A stretch of 64,000 nucleotides of DNA from positions 124,001 to 188,000 of the forward strand of contig NZ_FMCR01000003.1 of NCBI RefSeq assembly GCF_900091575.1, written 5' to 3'. The notes below the pieces were generated by a model. That model did not search any database. It had not been told where the DNA came from and worked only from the letters and a program-made list of their open reading frames with translations. Origin of the DNA: Micromonospora saelicesensis (GTDB lineage: Bacteria; Actinomycetota; Actinomycetes; Mycobacteriales; Micromonosporaceae). The translations under genes and the position numbers were made by a program. Of this stretch, positions 17,202-25,160 are shown piece by piece. The number at the start of each line of letters is the position of its first letter. The first letter of the stretch is position 1.

Positions 17202-20200
17202 TCACGGTGGTGTCGTCACCAGGACCGGCCCGGTGTACGGCGAGGCGCCCACGACGTTGAACGACCGGATCCGGTAGTGGTACGTGACACCCCGGGCCAG
17301 CCCCGTGTTGGTGAAGCCGCGGCCGGTCACCGTGAAGGTCGCCGTCTCCTGCTCGAAGGCCGGGTCGAGCGCCCGCTGCACGATGAACCCGGACCCCGGG
17401 CCGCCGGGTGTGCTCGCCTCCCAGGCCAGGATCACCGTGGCGGTGTCCGGCCCCGGAGCGCTGGCGGTGGCGCTCACCCCGCTGGGGGTTCCCGGCGCGG
17501 GCGGCGAGGTCACCGTGGCGACCGTCGACCACGCCGAGGCGGAGCCCAGGTAGGTGGTCCGCACCCGGTAGTAGTACGTGGTGTCCGGTGCCACTGTCGC
17601 GTCCAGGTGGTTGTCGCCGACCCCGATCGCCGTGGTGCCCGGGCCGCTGGTGAACGTCGGGTTGGTGGCCCGCTGCACGTCGATGCCGGTGGCGAACGAG
17701 CGGTTCGTCCAACGCAGCGCCACGCGCAGCGGCGCGGCCGGCGGGAGCGTCGCGACCAGACCGCTCGGCGCGGCCAGGTGCACCGAGGCGGGTACCCCGT
17801 TCGACCAGGACGAATAGCTGACCGCGTTCTCCGCCCGGATCCGGTAGTGGTAGGTCACCCCAGGGGTGACGGTCGCGTCGGTGTAGCGGGTGGCGGCGGC
17901 CGCGACGGTGATCGTGGTGACCTCGCCGCCGAAGGTCGCGTCGGTGGCCCGTTGCAGCAGGTGGCTGGTGGCGGGTGGTCGCCCGCCGTTGCTGGTCCAG
18001 GCCAGCACGATCGCGGGTAGCGCGGTAGCGGAGCCGGACACCGGTGTGGCGGTCAGCCCGGTCGGTGCCTTCGGCGCCACCCGCAGCACCAGCGGCCGGC
18101 TCATCCCGCCGTCGCGGTGGCCGGCGAGCTGACTGTGCCAGCGGTACTCCCAACCCAGGTTGACCAGTTGGTTGACCACAGTGGCCGGTCGCCCGTCGAT
18201 CGGACTGACCGGTGTCGACCCGGTCCGCGCTCCGGCCGGTCGACCCGGGTCGAGCAGCCGGACGCTGTCTCCCAGCTTGAACGGCAGCGCCGGCGCGACC
18301 GGGCGTAGCGCCACCACGACGTCCTCCCGGGGGTTGACCCGGACAATTCCCTTCCAGCCCAGCTCCGTGCCGTGCGGGAGTCGCAGCGTGCCGTCCCAGC
18401 CAACCCGGTTGATCACCTGCACGTCGCAGCCGGCGACGTGCAACGGCTGGGTCTGCCGGACGTTGCCGCTGATCCGCCAGAGCTGCGTGCCGTCGGTGGG
18501 GGCGCCCACCGGCACGGCGGGGTCGGTGGCGAAGAGCACCTCGGTGACCGGGTCGGTCGCACCGAGCGGCAGCGTCGTCGGGTTGAGCGGCCCGGCGTGT
18601 GGGTGCCCGACGCCGAGCCGGCCCGCCGACCGGCCGTGATCCGGCTCGAAGATCTGCTGTGCGGCCTTGACCGCGATCGGCACTGTCACCGGGCCGGTGC
18701 CGGCCGTCGGCGTGAACGTCACAGTGGTGGCGTGCACCGGCACCGTCGTCTGCGCCGAGGTCCGGGTGCCGAACGCCGGGTCGTACGCCGGCTGCGGGAC
18801 GATCGGCGGGCGCTGGCTGGCCGCGTACGCCAGTGGCAGCCGATCGCGCAGCCGGCTCAGGTCGTACGGCGACTCGGGCGTCCCGGTGACGCGGAACTGG
18901 AGCACGGTGCGGGTGTTCGGGCCGTACCCCGGTTCGGTCGAGGGTGGGCCGCCCTCGGCGCTGCGGTCCGGGGCGTCGGTGTGCTGGTCGTAGCGACCGT
19001 CGAAGCCGGGCAGCGGGGCCGGAGCGTCGTTGTACAGGATCAGCGTGCTGCCCGGCGGCACGGCGGAGAAGTCGACGAGTACGTCGGCGCGTTCGCCCGG
19101 GGCGAGCAGCACTGTGTGTCCGTCGACGTTCAGCACTGTCGGGTCGAGCCGGTCGTAGCGGTAGCCGATCGGTTGGTTCGGCAGCACCACCGGCGCCGGC
19201 AGGAGGCCGGCCTCGTTGCCGATCTGGATGAACTCCGGGCCGGCGGCGCGCGGGTCCGGCACACCGCCGTCGCGTCCGTCGGTCGGCCACCCCGCCGGAC
19301 GGTCCGCCGCCCGCGCGGCCGGCACCATCGGCACCTCACCGGCGTCGGGGTCGGCGAGCGCCCCGTCGGCCGTCCACATCGCCGCGTCGGAGCAGGCACG
19401 GTAGAGCTGGAGGTTGAGGCTGCGGTCCAGACAGGCGTTGAGGATCCGGAACCGGTACGTGCGCGGCCGCACCTCCAGGTACGGGTAGGCGACGCCGTTG
19501 ACGAGCGGGGTGTCGCCGTACGCCTCGGGAACCGCCGACGGGTGCGGCAGCCCAGGGCTCAGCGGCGGTTCGTCCGGCGCGTCCACCGGGTCGTGGTGCG
19601 GGTTCGGGGCCCACCCGTCGGTGCGGGCGTCGTCCGAGGTGGAGTTGCGGGACCAGGGTCCGTAGTCCCACCGGCCGGTGGGGTTGCGTCCGCCGGAGGA
19701 GTACGGGTTCTGCCGGGGCTGGTAGACGTGCGGGTGCCAGAGGCTGCCCCGGGCGCCCCAGCGTTCCCGGTCCCAGGTCGGGTCCTCGGCGGCGAGTTGG
19801 GTGTCGTCCGGAACGAACGTCTTGTCCTCGATCACCAACGGCACCTGGTCTGCCGGCAGCACCGCGTCGGCGACGAGCTGGTCCTCGGCCGGGTCGGTGA
19901 GCAGGTAGAGCGCGAGTTGTCCGCCGTAGACGGTGAGCCGGGCCAGGCCGAGGGTGTTGTCGTGGAACCACAGCAGCCGGCCGCTCTGCTCGTTCGGGAA
20001 GTAGAGCGTGGTGGCGCCGGCTCCGGGTGCCGGCATGTCCGGCACGTGGGCCAGGCCGGGCCCGGTCGGGTACGGGGTGATCTCCCCGGCCGGGGTGATC
20101 CACTGCCCCGGGTTGCCCGCGCTGGTCCAGCCGGTCTGCGCCCCGGCCAGGTGGAGCACGGCCCGGTTCTGCGGGTACGGTGCCGGTCCGTCCAGTGGGC

Positions 20201-20813
20201 CCAGGCCGGCCCCCTCGATCGTGTCGTCGACCGGTAGGAACAGCTCGCCGGACCGACCGGTGGGGAGCTGGTTGATGAACTTCACCCGGACCGGTCGACC
20301 CCGACGGGCGTGGATCATCGGCCCGAGGTGCCACTGTCGCTCCGGAGGTGCCACCGTGTTGTGTCCGGCCGGGTCGGTGCCCAGGTTGAGTTGCCGGTAG
20401 CCGCGCAGCCGGGTGACCGGCAGGTCCCGGTGCAGCCGCTGGGCGTACTCCTGTAGGCCGATCTCGTAGTAGTCGCAGCCCGGATAGCTGATGGTGTCCG
20501 GCACCGCCACCGGCAGGTGGCTGCCGAGGTCGCCGCCGCCGGGCTGGCCCGGGATGGGCAGTGGGTCGACGAACTTGCGCAGTCCGGTCCCGGCCACCAC
20601 CTGCCCGTCGGGGTCCCGCGTCGGGCGGGGGCTGTGGGCGAAGTTCGGCACCGGGCCGAAGTAGCGGGGCACGACGGCCGGGTCCAGGCTCGGCGTGACA
20701 ACGGCCTCCTCGGTGGCACGCGGGGCCGGCACGGACGCCGCCCGGCCGTCGGCGTCGGTGTCGCGGGTGGTCCGCTCGAAGAAGGTGGAGCGGAGTCTGC
20801 GGAACATCGCCAT
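17202..20813 (-). CDS. CotA-like cupredoxin protein with decayed copper sites and three FN3 domains
   Basis: 1203 residues. Residues ~70-915 align by eye with CotA-type multicopper oxidases, but the copper ligands are eroded: HLHG is HLAG (H221, A223), HDH is HDN (H284, N286), the HPxHLH block is QPLHVAG (Q789, H792), and HCHxxxH is HSQLAGH (H893, S894, Q895, H899, then M904). The type-1 cysteine is therefore missing. Residues ~915-1203 are three fibronectin type III repeats, each with a YHYRIR/YYYRVR strand. ATG 20813 has GGGGAGAG upstream; no signal peptide is evident. Probably non-enzymatic and structural; an oxidase role is unlikely. Confidence 0.75.
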   Translation of the reverse strand: MAMFRRLRSTFFERTTRDTDADGRAASVPAPRATEEAVVTPSLDPAVVPRYFGPVPNFAHSPRPTRDPDGQVVAGTGLRKFVDPLPIPGQPGGGDLGSHLPVAVPDTISYPGCDYYEIGLQEYAQRLHRDLPVTRLRGYRQLNLGTDPAGHNTVAPPERQWHLGPMIHARRGRPVRVKFINQLPTGRSGELFLPVDDTIEGAGLGPLDGPAPYPQNRAVLHLAGAQTGWTSAGNPGQWITPAGEITPYPTGPGLAHVPDMPAPGAGATTLYFPNEQSGRLLWFHDNTLGLARLTVYGGQLALYLLTDPAEDQLVADAVLPADQVPLVIEDKTFVPDDTQLAAEDPTWDRERWGARGSLWHPHVYQPRQNPYSSGGRNPTGRWDYGPWSRNSTSDDARTDGWAPNPHHDPVDAPDEPPLSPGLPHPSAVPEAYGDTPLVNGVAYPYLEVRPRTYRFRILNACLDRSLNLQLYRACSDAAMWTADGALADPDAGEVPMVPAARAADRPAGWPTDGRDGGVPDPRAAGPEFIQIGNEAGLLPAPVVLPNQPIGYRYDRLDPTVLNVDGHTVLLAPGERADVLVDFSAVPPGSTLILYNDAPAPLPGFDGRYDQHTDAPDRSAEGGPPSTEPGYGPNTRTVLQFRVTGTPESPYDLSRLRDRLPLAYAASQRPPIVPQPAYDPAFGTRTSAQTTVPVHATTVTFTPTAGTGPVTVPIAVKAAQQIFEPDHGRSAGRLGVGHPHAGPLNPTTLPLGATDPVTEVLFATDPAVPVGAPTDGTQLWRISGNVRQTQPLHVAGCDVQVINRVGWDGTLRLPHGTELGWKGIVRVNPREDVVVALRPVAPALPFKLGDSVRLLDPGRPAGARTGSTPVSPIDGRPATVVNQLVNLGWEYRWHSQLAGHRDGGMSRPLVLRVAPKAPTGLTATPVSGSATALPAIVLAWTSNGGRPPATSHLLQRATDATFGGEVTTITVAAAATRYTDATVTPGVTYHYRIRAENAVSYSSWSNGVPASVHLAAPSGLVATLPPAAPLRVALRWTNRSFATGIDVQRATNPTFTSGPGTTAIGVGDNHLDATVAPDTTYYYRVRTTYLGSASAWSTVATVTSPPAPGTPSGVSATASAPGPDTATVILAWEASTPGGPGSGFIVQRALDPAFEQETATFTVTGRGFTNTGLARGVTYHYRIRSFNVVGASPYTGPVLVTTPP

Positions 20814-20978
20814 GACTCTCCCCGGTTCGGGGCGCGAGGTCCGCCACCCCGGCGTGGGGGACCTCGGCACTCTGCTGACGGTCGGTGAGCGCTCAACCGC
20901 AGCATGCGACTCCGGCGGCCGGTTAGGAATTACCCAATCGTCCGTTTCTGCCATGGATCCCGTCAGGCGAGAGCCTGG

Positions 20979-21788
20979 TCAGCCGGATGACGACGAAACC
21001 GGCCGCTCGGGCTGACAGACCGGGCACCAGTAGGTGACCCGTTCGCCCAGCTCCTCCTTGCGGATCGCGGTGCCGCAGCGGCGGCAGGGCTGGGCGCGGC
21101 GGCCGTACACGTAGCTGGTCTGCCCCCGGTGCAATGAGCCGGTGCTGCTCTGCGTCCACCGGCCCCGGTTGGCGGCGAGCAGCCGCTGTGCGAGGGCCAC
21201 CAGGCCCGGCAGGTCCGGCACTCCGCCGACCGGGGTCCACGGTGACACGCCCCGCAGGAACAGCACCTCGCACTTGTAGAGGTTGCCCACGCCGGCCAGG
21301 TTGCGCTGGTCGAGCAGCGCCTCGCCGATCGTCTGCTCCGGGTGGTCGGCGAGCCGACGGACCGCCTCGGCCGGGTCCCAGTCGGAGCCGAGCAGATCGG
21401 GGCCGAGGTGGCCGACCAGTTGGTCTTCCTCGGTGGTCGGCACCAGGGTCAGGTCGTGCAGGTGGTAGCCGACCGCGACAGCGCCGGGGCTGCGCAGCAC
21501 CACCCGGATCAGGTGCGCGGGCCGGCCGCTCCAGCGTTCCCCCGGGGCGTACGCCCGCCAGGCGCCGTCCATCCGCAGGTGGGAGTGCAGGGTCCAGTGC
21601 TCCCCGGTCGGGGCGTTGAGCCGCAGCAGCAGGTGCTTGCCCCGGCTGGCCGACTCGCGGACGGTCCAGTCGGTGAGGTCCGTGGTCGCCAGCTGTGGCA
21701 CCCGGAAGTCACTGCCGGTGATCCGCGCGCCAGCCAGCGCGCGGTGCAGCACGCGCGCGGTGTTCCAGACGGTGTCGCCTTCGGGCAC
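20979..21788 (-). CDS. nei: Fpg/Nei-family DNA glycosylase (endonuclease VIII-like)
   Basis: A base-excision-repair bifunctional glycosylase/AP lyase. After removal of Met, the N-terminus PEGDTVW supplies the catalytic proline (P2) and glutamate (E3), typical of Nei/Nei2 (Fpg starts PELPEV). The H2TH region is TIGEALLDQRNLAGVGNLYK, and a C-terminal zinc finger CRRCG ... CPVC closes the 269-residue protein. Starts at GTG 21788 after a GGGAGG. In mycobacteria nei2 neighbours lhr; here lhr lies 3.4 kb away on the same strand, with four genes in between. Confidence 0.92.
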   Translation of the reverse strand: MPEGDTVWNTARVLHRALAGARITGSDFRVPQLATTDLTDWTVRESASRGKHLLLRLNAPTGEHWTLHSHLRMDGAWRAYAPGERWSGRPAHLIRVVLRSPGAVAVGYHLHDLTLVPTTEEDQLVGHLGPDLLGSDWDPAEAVRRLADHPEQTIGEALLDQRNLAGVGNLYKCEVLFLRGVSPWTPVGGVPDLPGLVALAQRLLAANRGRWTQSSTGSLHRGQTSYVYGRRAQPCRRCGTAIRKEELGERVTYWCPVCQPERPVSSSSG

Positions 21789-21897
21789 CCTGCCATCCTC
21801 CCTCTTTCGAGCAAGATTCGCATGTGTCGCTATTTGTACTCAGGTTCCTCATGATCTCCTGACATGCGAAGGTCAGGGGGTTCTGAGGAGAATGCCC

Positions 21898-23160
21898 ATG
21901 ACGCGACCGCGTTGTCGTATCCCATCCGTCGCCCTCATCGCCACCCTCGCCCTCCTGCTCACCGCAGCGCTCCTACCCGCCACGGGTCCTGCGCCAGCCG
22001 CGCCCGGCGGCGCTCCGATCACCCTCGTCGCCGCCGCACCCGGCGACGAACGGTGGAGCGCCGACCTCACCGTCGTCGACCGCGACGATGTCAACGTCCG
22101 GCGTACGGCCGCCGGCCTCCGCCTGCGGGAGGCCCGGTCCACCGGACGCGGCGCCCGCAGCCCGCACAGCGCGGTCGCCGAGGGGATGCTGCTGACCGCT
22201 CCCCGGACCCTCGCCCGGCCGGCTACCCGGGTCCGCGCCGAGATCAACGCCGCGGTTCCGGCCCGCGCGACAGTGGAGGCGCAGGTCCGCGGCTGGCGGG
22301 CCGCCGGCTGGACGGAGTGGCGGGCGGCCACCACCGGCGCGGTCTTCGACCGGCCGGTCACCCGGGTGCAGACCCGGGTGGTGCTCACCGCCCCGAATGG
22401 CGGCGCCACGGCGACGGTACGGGGCGTGCAGCTCACCGCCGACGCGAACGCCGCCGTCTCCGCCGCCACGCCCGGCCGCACCTACCGGGTGTACGCCACC
22501 CGCATCGGGCTGGTCGGTGAGGTGACCGCCAACGGCCGTACCGTGCAACCCCGGGACCACTTCGCGGCGCTGCCGTCGCGGCGAGGGCTCTCCCCGCTCA
22601 ACACCGGCGACTACACAGTGCGGGTCTGCACCACCAGCGGCTCCCGCTGCGAGTACGCCCCGGTCTGGGACGTCGGGCCGTGGAACACCCGCGACGACTA
22701 CTGGAACCCGTCATCGGTCCGGGAGAACTGGAAGAACCTGCCGCAGGGCCGGCCCGAGGCGCAGGCCGCGTACCAGTCCGGCTACAACGGCGGACGGGAC
22801 CAGTTCGGGCGGACCGTGCTCAACCCGGCCGGCATCGACCTGGCCGACGGCACGTTCTGGGACGGGTTGCGGCTGACCACCAACGCCTGGGTGGACGTCG
22901 CCTACCTGTGGACCGGAGGCGGGACGCGCGGCGTGGTCGGTGACGGGCCGCTCAACATCCGCACCGGGGCCAGCACGTCGTACGCGACGCGTGGCCTCGC
23001 CGCCCGCCTGGCCCACGTGCCGATCCAGTGCTACGTCACTGGTCAGTCGGTCGCCGGCCCCTTCCGGACCACCACCCGCTGGAACCGTCTGGCCAGTGGC
23101 CAGTACGTCAGCCACGCATACATCTCCAGCGTGTACGGCGGCAGCGTGCCGGTCTGCTGA
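21898..23160 (+). CDS. Secreted protein with C-terminal SH3-like domain
   Basis: 420 residues. A signal peptide (MTRPRCRIPSVALIATLALL, then an Ala/Pro-rich cleavage region) is followed by a beta-rich region of ~180 residues (RAEINAAVPARATVEAQVRG) and a Trp/Tyr-rich middle (DVGPWNTRDDYWNP). It ends with a bacterial SH3-like segment (PLNIRTGASTSYATRGL ... GQYVSHAYIS), which often binds peptidoglycan. ATG 21898 is preferred over ATG 21892 because GAGGAG then has seven-base spacing. A cell-wall role is inferred; no catalytic motif is recognised. Confidence 0.75.
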   Translation: MTRPRCRIPSVALIATLALLLTAALLPATGPAPAAPGGAPITLVAAAPGDERWSADLTVVDRDDVNVRRTAAGLRLREARSTGRGARSPHSAVAEGMLLTAPRTLARPATRVRAEINAAVPARATVEAQVRGWRAAGWTEWRAATTGAVFDRPVTRVQTRVVLTAPNGGATATVRGVQLTADANAAVSAATPGRTYRVYATRIGLVGEVTANGRTVQPRDHFAALPSRRGLSPLNTGDYTVRVCTTSGSRCEYAPVWDVGPWNTRDDYWNPSSVRENWKNLPQGRPEAQAAYQSGYNGGRDQFGRTVLNPAGIDLADGTFWDGLRLTTNAWVDVAYLWTGGGTRGVVGDGPLNIRTGASTSYATRGLAARLAHVPIQCYVTGQSVAGPFRTTTRWNRLASGQYVSHAYISSVYGGSVPVC

Positions 23161-23179
23161 GCCACGCTCACCCCGTCGG

Positions 23180-23203
23180 GCGCCCCGTCAACGTCAGGGG
23201 CGC
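23180..23203. terminator. Possible terminator between convergent genes
   Basis: 7-bp arms gcgcccc/ggggcgc around a 10-nt loop, 20 bp after the SH3-protein stop and overlapping the end of the CPCC gene. A short but GC-only stem. Confidence 0.4.
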
Positions 23204-23436
23204 TCGTCGGGGCGAGCCGTGCGCACCATGTCCTGGTAGCGCGGGTGGCTGGCACCGTAGACGGCGTAGTTGAGACGGGCGTGTGTGAGGCTCAGGTCGC
23301 CGTTGGGACCACCCCGGACAGCATCGGCGTCGGCGTCGGTCTGGCCGTCGTCGGTCCAGAAACAGACGGGGCACGTCCCCCCGCCGGTTCGGGATGCACA
23401 GCAGGGACAGCCCACAGGAACCACATGCTCACCCAC
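23194..23436 (-). CDS. CPCC family cysteine-rich protein
   Basis: About 80 residues with the family pattern CPCC ... CPVCFWTDDGQ ... VRGGPNGDLSLTHARLNY, i.e. two Cys pairs likely to bind one zinc. Function of the family is unknown. The start is uncertain: GTG 23436 avoids overlap with the upstream SAM hydrolase gene (25-bp gap), while GTG 23424 or 23415 would also keep the domain. It forms a probable two-gene unit with the SAM hydrolase. Confidence 0.75.
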   Translation of the reverse strand: MGEHVVPVGCPCCASRTGGGTCPVCFWTDDGQTDADADAVRGGPNGDLSLTHARLNYAVYGASHPRYQDMVRTARPDERP

Positions 23437-23461
23437 CGGAGAAGCATTCCACAGTCGAACA

Positions 23462-24262
23462 TCAGCCCGATACCCGCAGGAGGTCCCCCGGGGAGGCCGC
23501 GAGAAGGTCCGCAGCCCGCCCGCCGTTGACCGCGACCGCGACCAGACCGGCCGAATCGACGTACGCCACCAGGCCACCGGCCGGGGCGTCGCCGAAGGTC
23601 CGCCCGTGCACCGCCACGAGGGCCGGCACCGGCCCCGGCGGGCCCACCCGAAGCGTGGCCGGCAGCGGATCGAGCAACTCGGCCGGCGCGGCCAGTTGGA
23701 CGTTGCCGAAGTGGTCCACTGTCAGCACCTCGGCGGTGAAGCCCTCGGCGTCCCGGGTCACCGTCGGCGTCGGAAGTCGCACCAGCCCGGCCGGGTCGAC
23801 CGGTGAGCCCGCCTCGGACAGCGGCGCGCCGAGCGCCAACCGGGCCGCCACCGGTGCGAAGACGTCGCGGCCGTGGAACGTGTCGGACACTCGGGAGGCC
23901 AGCCAGCGCGACCCGGTCAGCTCGACCGCGTGGGTCACCCCACCGAGCGCGGTGGCCGCGTCCAGCAGCAACCCGTTGTCCGGGCCGACCAGCAACCCGC
24001 CCGGGGTGGCCAGCGCGACACCCCGTCGGGCGGTGCCCACGCCCGGATCGACCACCGCCACGTGCACTCCCACCGGCAGGTACGGCACGGTCTGCGCCAG
24101 CACGGCTGCGCCGCGCCGGACATCCGCCGGCGGCACCAGATGGGTCACGTCGATCACCCGGGCGGCCGGTGCGATCCGGGCGACGACGCCGTGGCAGGCG
24201 GCCACGAAGCCGTCGGTGAGGCCGTAGTCGGTGGTCAGCGAGATCCAGGGCACGGCGGACAT
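23462..24262 (-). CDS. SAM hydroxide adenosyltransferase (DUF62 family)
   Basis: 266 residues with the family's signature blocks: SLTTDYGLTDGFV at the N-terminus (D11), VIDVTHLVPP, VHVAVVDPGVGT and VGPDNGLL. Members hydrolyse S-adenosylmethionine to adenosine and methionine and are related to fluorinase and chlorinase. The ordinary hydrolase is the default; no halogenase-specific insertion was noticed. ATG 24262 is the natural start though its ribosome binding site is weak. It lies upstream of the CPCC gene on the same strand. Confidence 0.88.
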   Translation of the reverse strand: MSAVPWISLTTDYGLTDGFVAACHGVVARIAPAARVIDVTHLVPPADVRRGAAVLAQTVPYLPVGVHVAVVDPGVGTARRGVALATPGGLLVGPDNGLLLDAATALGGVTHAVELTGSRWLASRVSDTFHGRDVFAPVAARLALGAPLSEAGSPVDPAGLVRLPTPTVTRDAEGFTAEVLTVDHFGNVQLAAPAELLDPLPATLRVGPPGPVPALVAVHGRTFGDAPAGGLVAYVDSAGLVAVAVNGGRAADLLAASPGDLLRVSG

Positions 24263-24348
24263 GCCCGCAGGCTAGTAGAACCGCGGCGTGCTGGCGGATA
24301 CGGGACAGCGCAGTGGCCGACCGGCCCCTCCCGCCGCCGGAGGACGTT

Positions 24349-24921
24349 GTGCAGACTGCCCTGGTGACAACTCGGAACCTCCCCGCAGTCGGAATCCTGC
24401 TGGTCGCCGTCGCCCTCAGCGCCGGTTGTGGCAGTGACGACGACGGCAGCCCGACCGCGACCCCGTCCGTCTCGTCCGAGGCGGCCCCGACCGGCCTGCC
24501 GACGCCCCAAGCCGCACCCGGTGCCGACGGCGCGACCCCGCCCTCCGCCGCCGCACAGGGCACGACGCAGCGGAGGCCGGCCAGCCCGCCTCCGGTGGTG
24601 CTGCCCAAGCGCCCGGCCAGTGCGCCCGGCGCGAAGCAGGTCGTCGACGCTTTCCGGGCTGCCGGCCTGAAGGTGCCGCGTCCGAAGGACCGCTCGGTCG
24701 ACTGTGGGCCGGATGGCCTAGGCCTGGGCTGTTCGGAGCTGATGGCCACCGACGCCGTCACCGTCTACGTCTTCCCGGACGAGACCAGCGCCAGCGACAT
24801 CGCGGAGACCTGGGGTGGTCAGTCGTACCAGCGTGGCGCGGTGGTGCTGAACTACCTGGAGGCGAAGACCCCGGCCGCCGACCGGCCCCGCTACGAGAAG
24901 GTCCTCAACGGCCTGGGCTGA
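24349..24921 (+). CDS. Putative lipoprotein
   Basis: 190 residues. A signal segment (LPAVGILLVAVALSAGC) ends in a lipobox-like SAGC, followed by an Asp/Ser/Thr/Pro-rich spacer and a compact domain from about residue 85 with two cysteines (DRSVDCGPDGLGLGCSEL), perhaps a disulfide. Start GTG 24349 has GGAGGA at proper spacing; ATG 24313 is possible but adds only a polar extension. Divergent from the SAM hydrolase gene. No function recognised. Confidence 0.75.
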   Translation: MQTALVTTRNLPAVGILLVAVALSAGCGSDDDGSPTATPSVSSEAAPTGLPTPQAAPGADGATPPSAAAQGTTQRRPASPPPVVLPKRPASAPGAKQVVDAFRAAGLKVPRPKDRSVDCGPDGLGLGCSELMATDAVTVYVFPDETSASDIAETWGGQSYQRGAVVLNYLEAKTPAADRPRYEKVLNGLG

Positions 24922-24966
24922 GCACCGGTCCCTGGCGTCCACGGCCGGGGCATGTCTGTCTTCGGA

Positions 24967-25010
24967 GCGACATACCTGTGAGTCATATCTATGACCCACA
25001 GGTATGTCGC
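24967..25010. repeat. 44-bp palindrome downstream of the lipoprotein gene
   Basis: gcgacatacctgtg at 24967-24980 pairs with cacaggtatgtcgc at 24997-25010 (14 bp, perfect). Inside it gtcata (24982-24987) pairs with tatgac (24990-24995). It begins 46 bp after the lipoprotein stop, in a convergent gap before the lhr 3' end. It is markedly richer in A/T than its surroundings and unrelated in sequence to the GATC-ended palindromes. Confidence 0.85.
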
Positions 25011-25074
25011 CCAATCGGGGCCGGCCCTCCTGAGGAGTGGAACGGGTGGCGCCGCCACCGAGGCTGCACAGCAG

Positions 25075-25120
25075 CGGTGACTTCGTCCGGCGGTGACTTC
25101 GTCCGGCGGTGACTTCGTCC
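25075..25120. repeat. 16-bp tandem repeat near lhr 3' end
   Basis: The unit cggtgacttcgtccgg repeats at 25075-25090, 25091-25106 and (14 of 16 bp) 25107-25120. It lies 41 bp before the lhr stop in a non-coding gap. Confidence 0.9.
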
Positions 25121-25160
25121 AGTGGGGTGACGAGCAGCCGGCGCGGGCAGGGAGGGTGGG

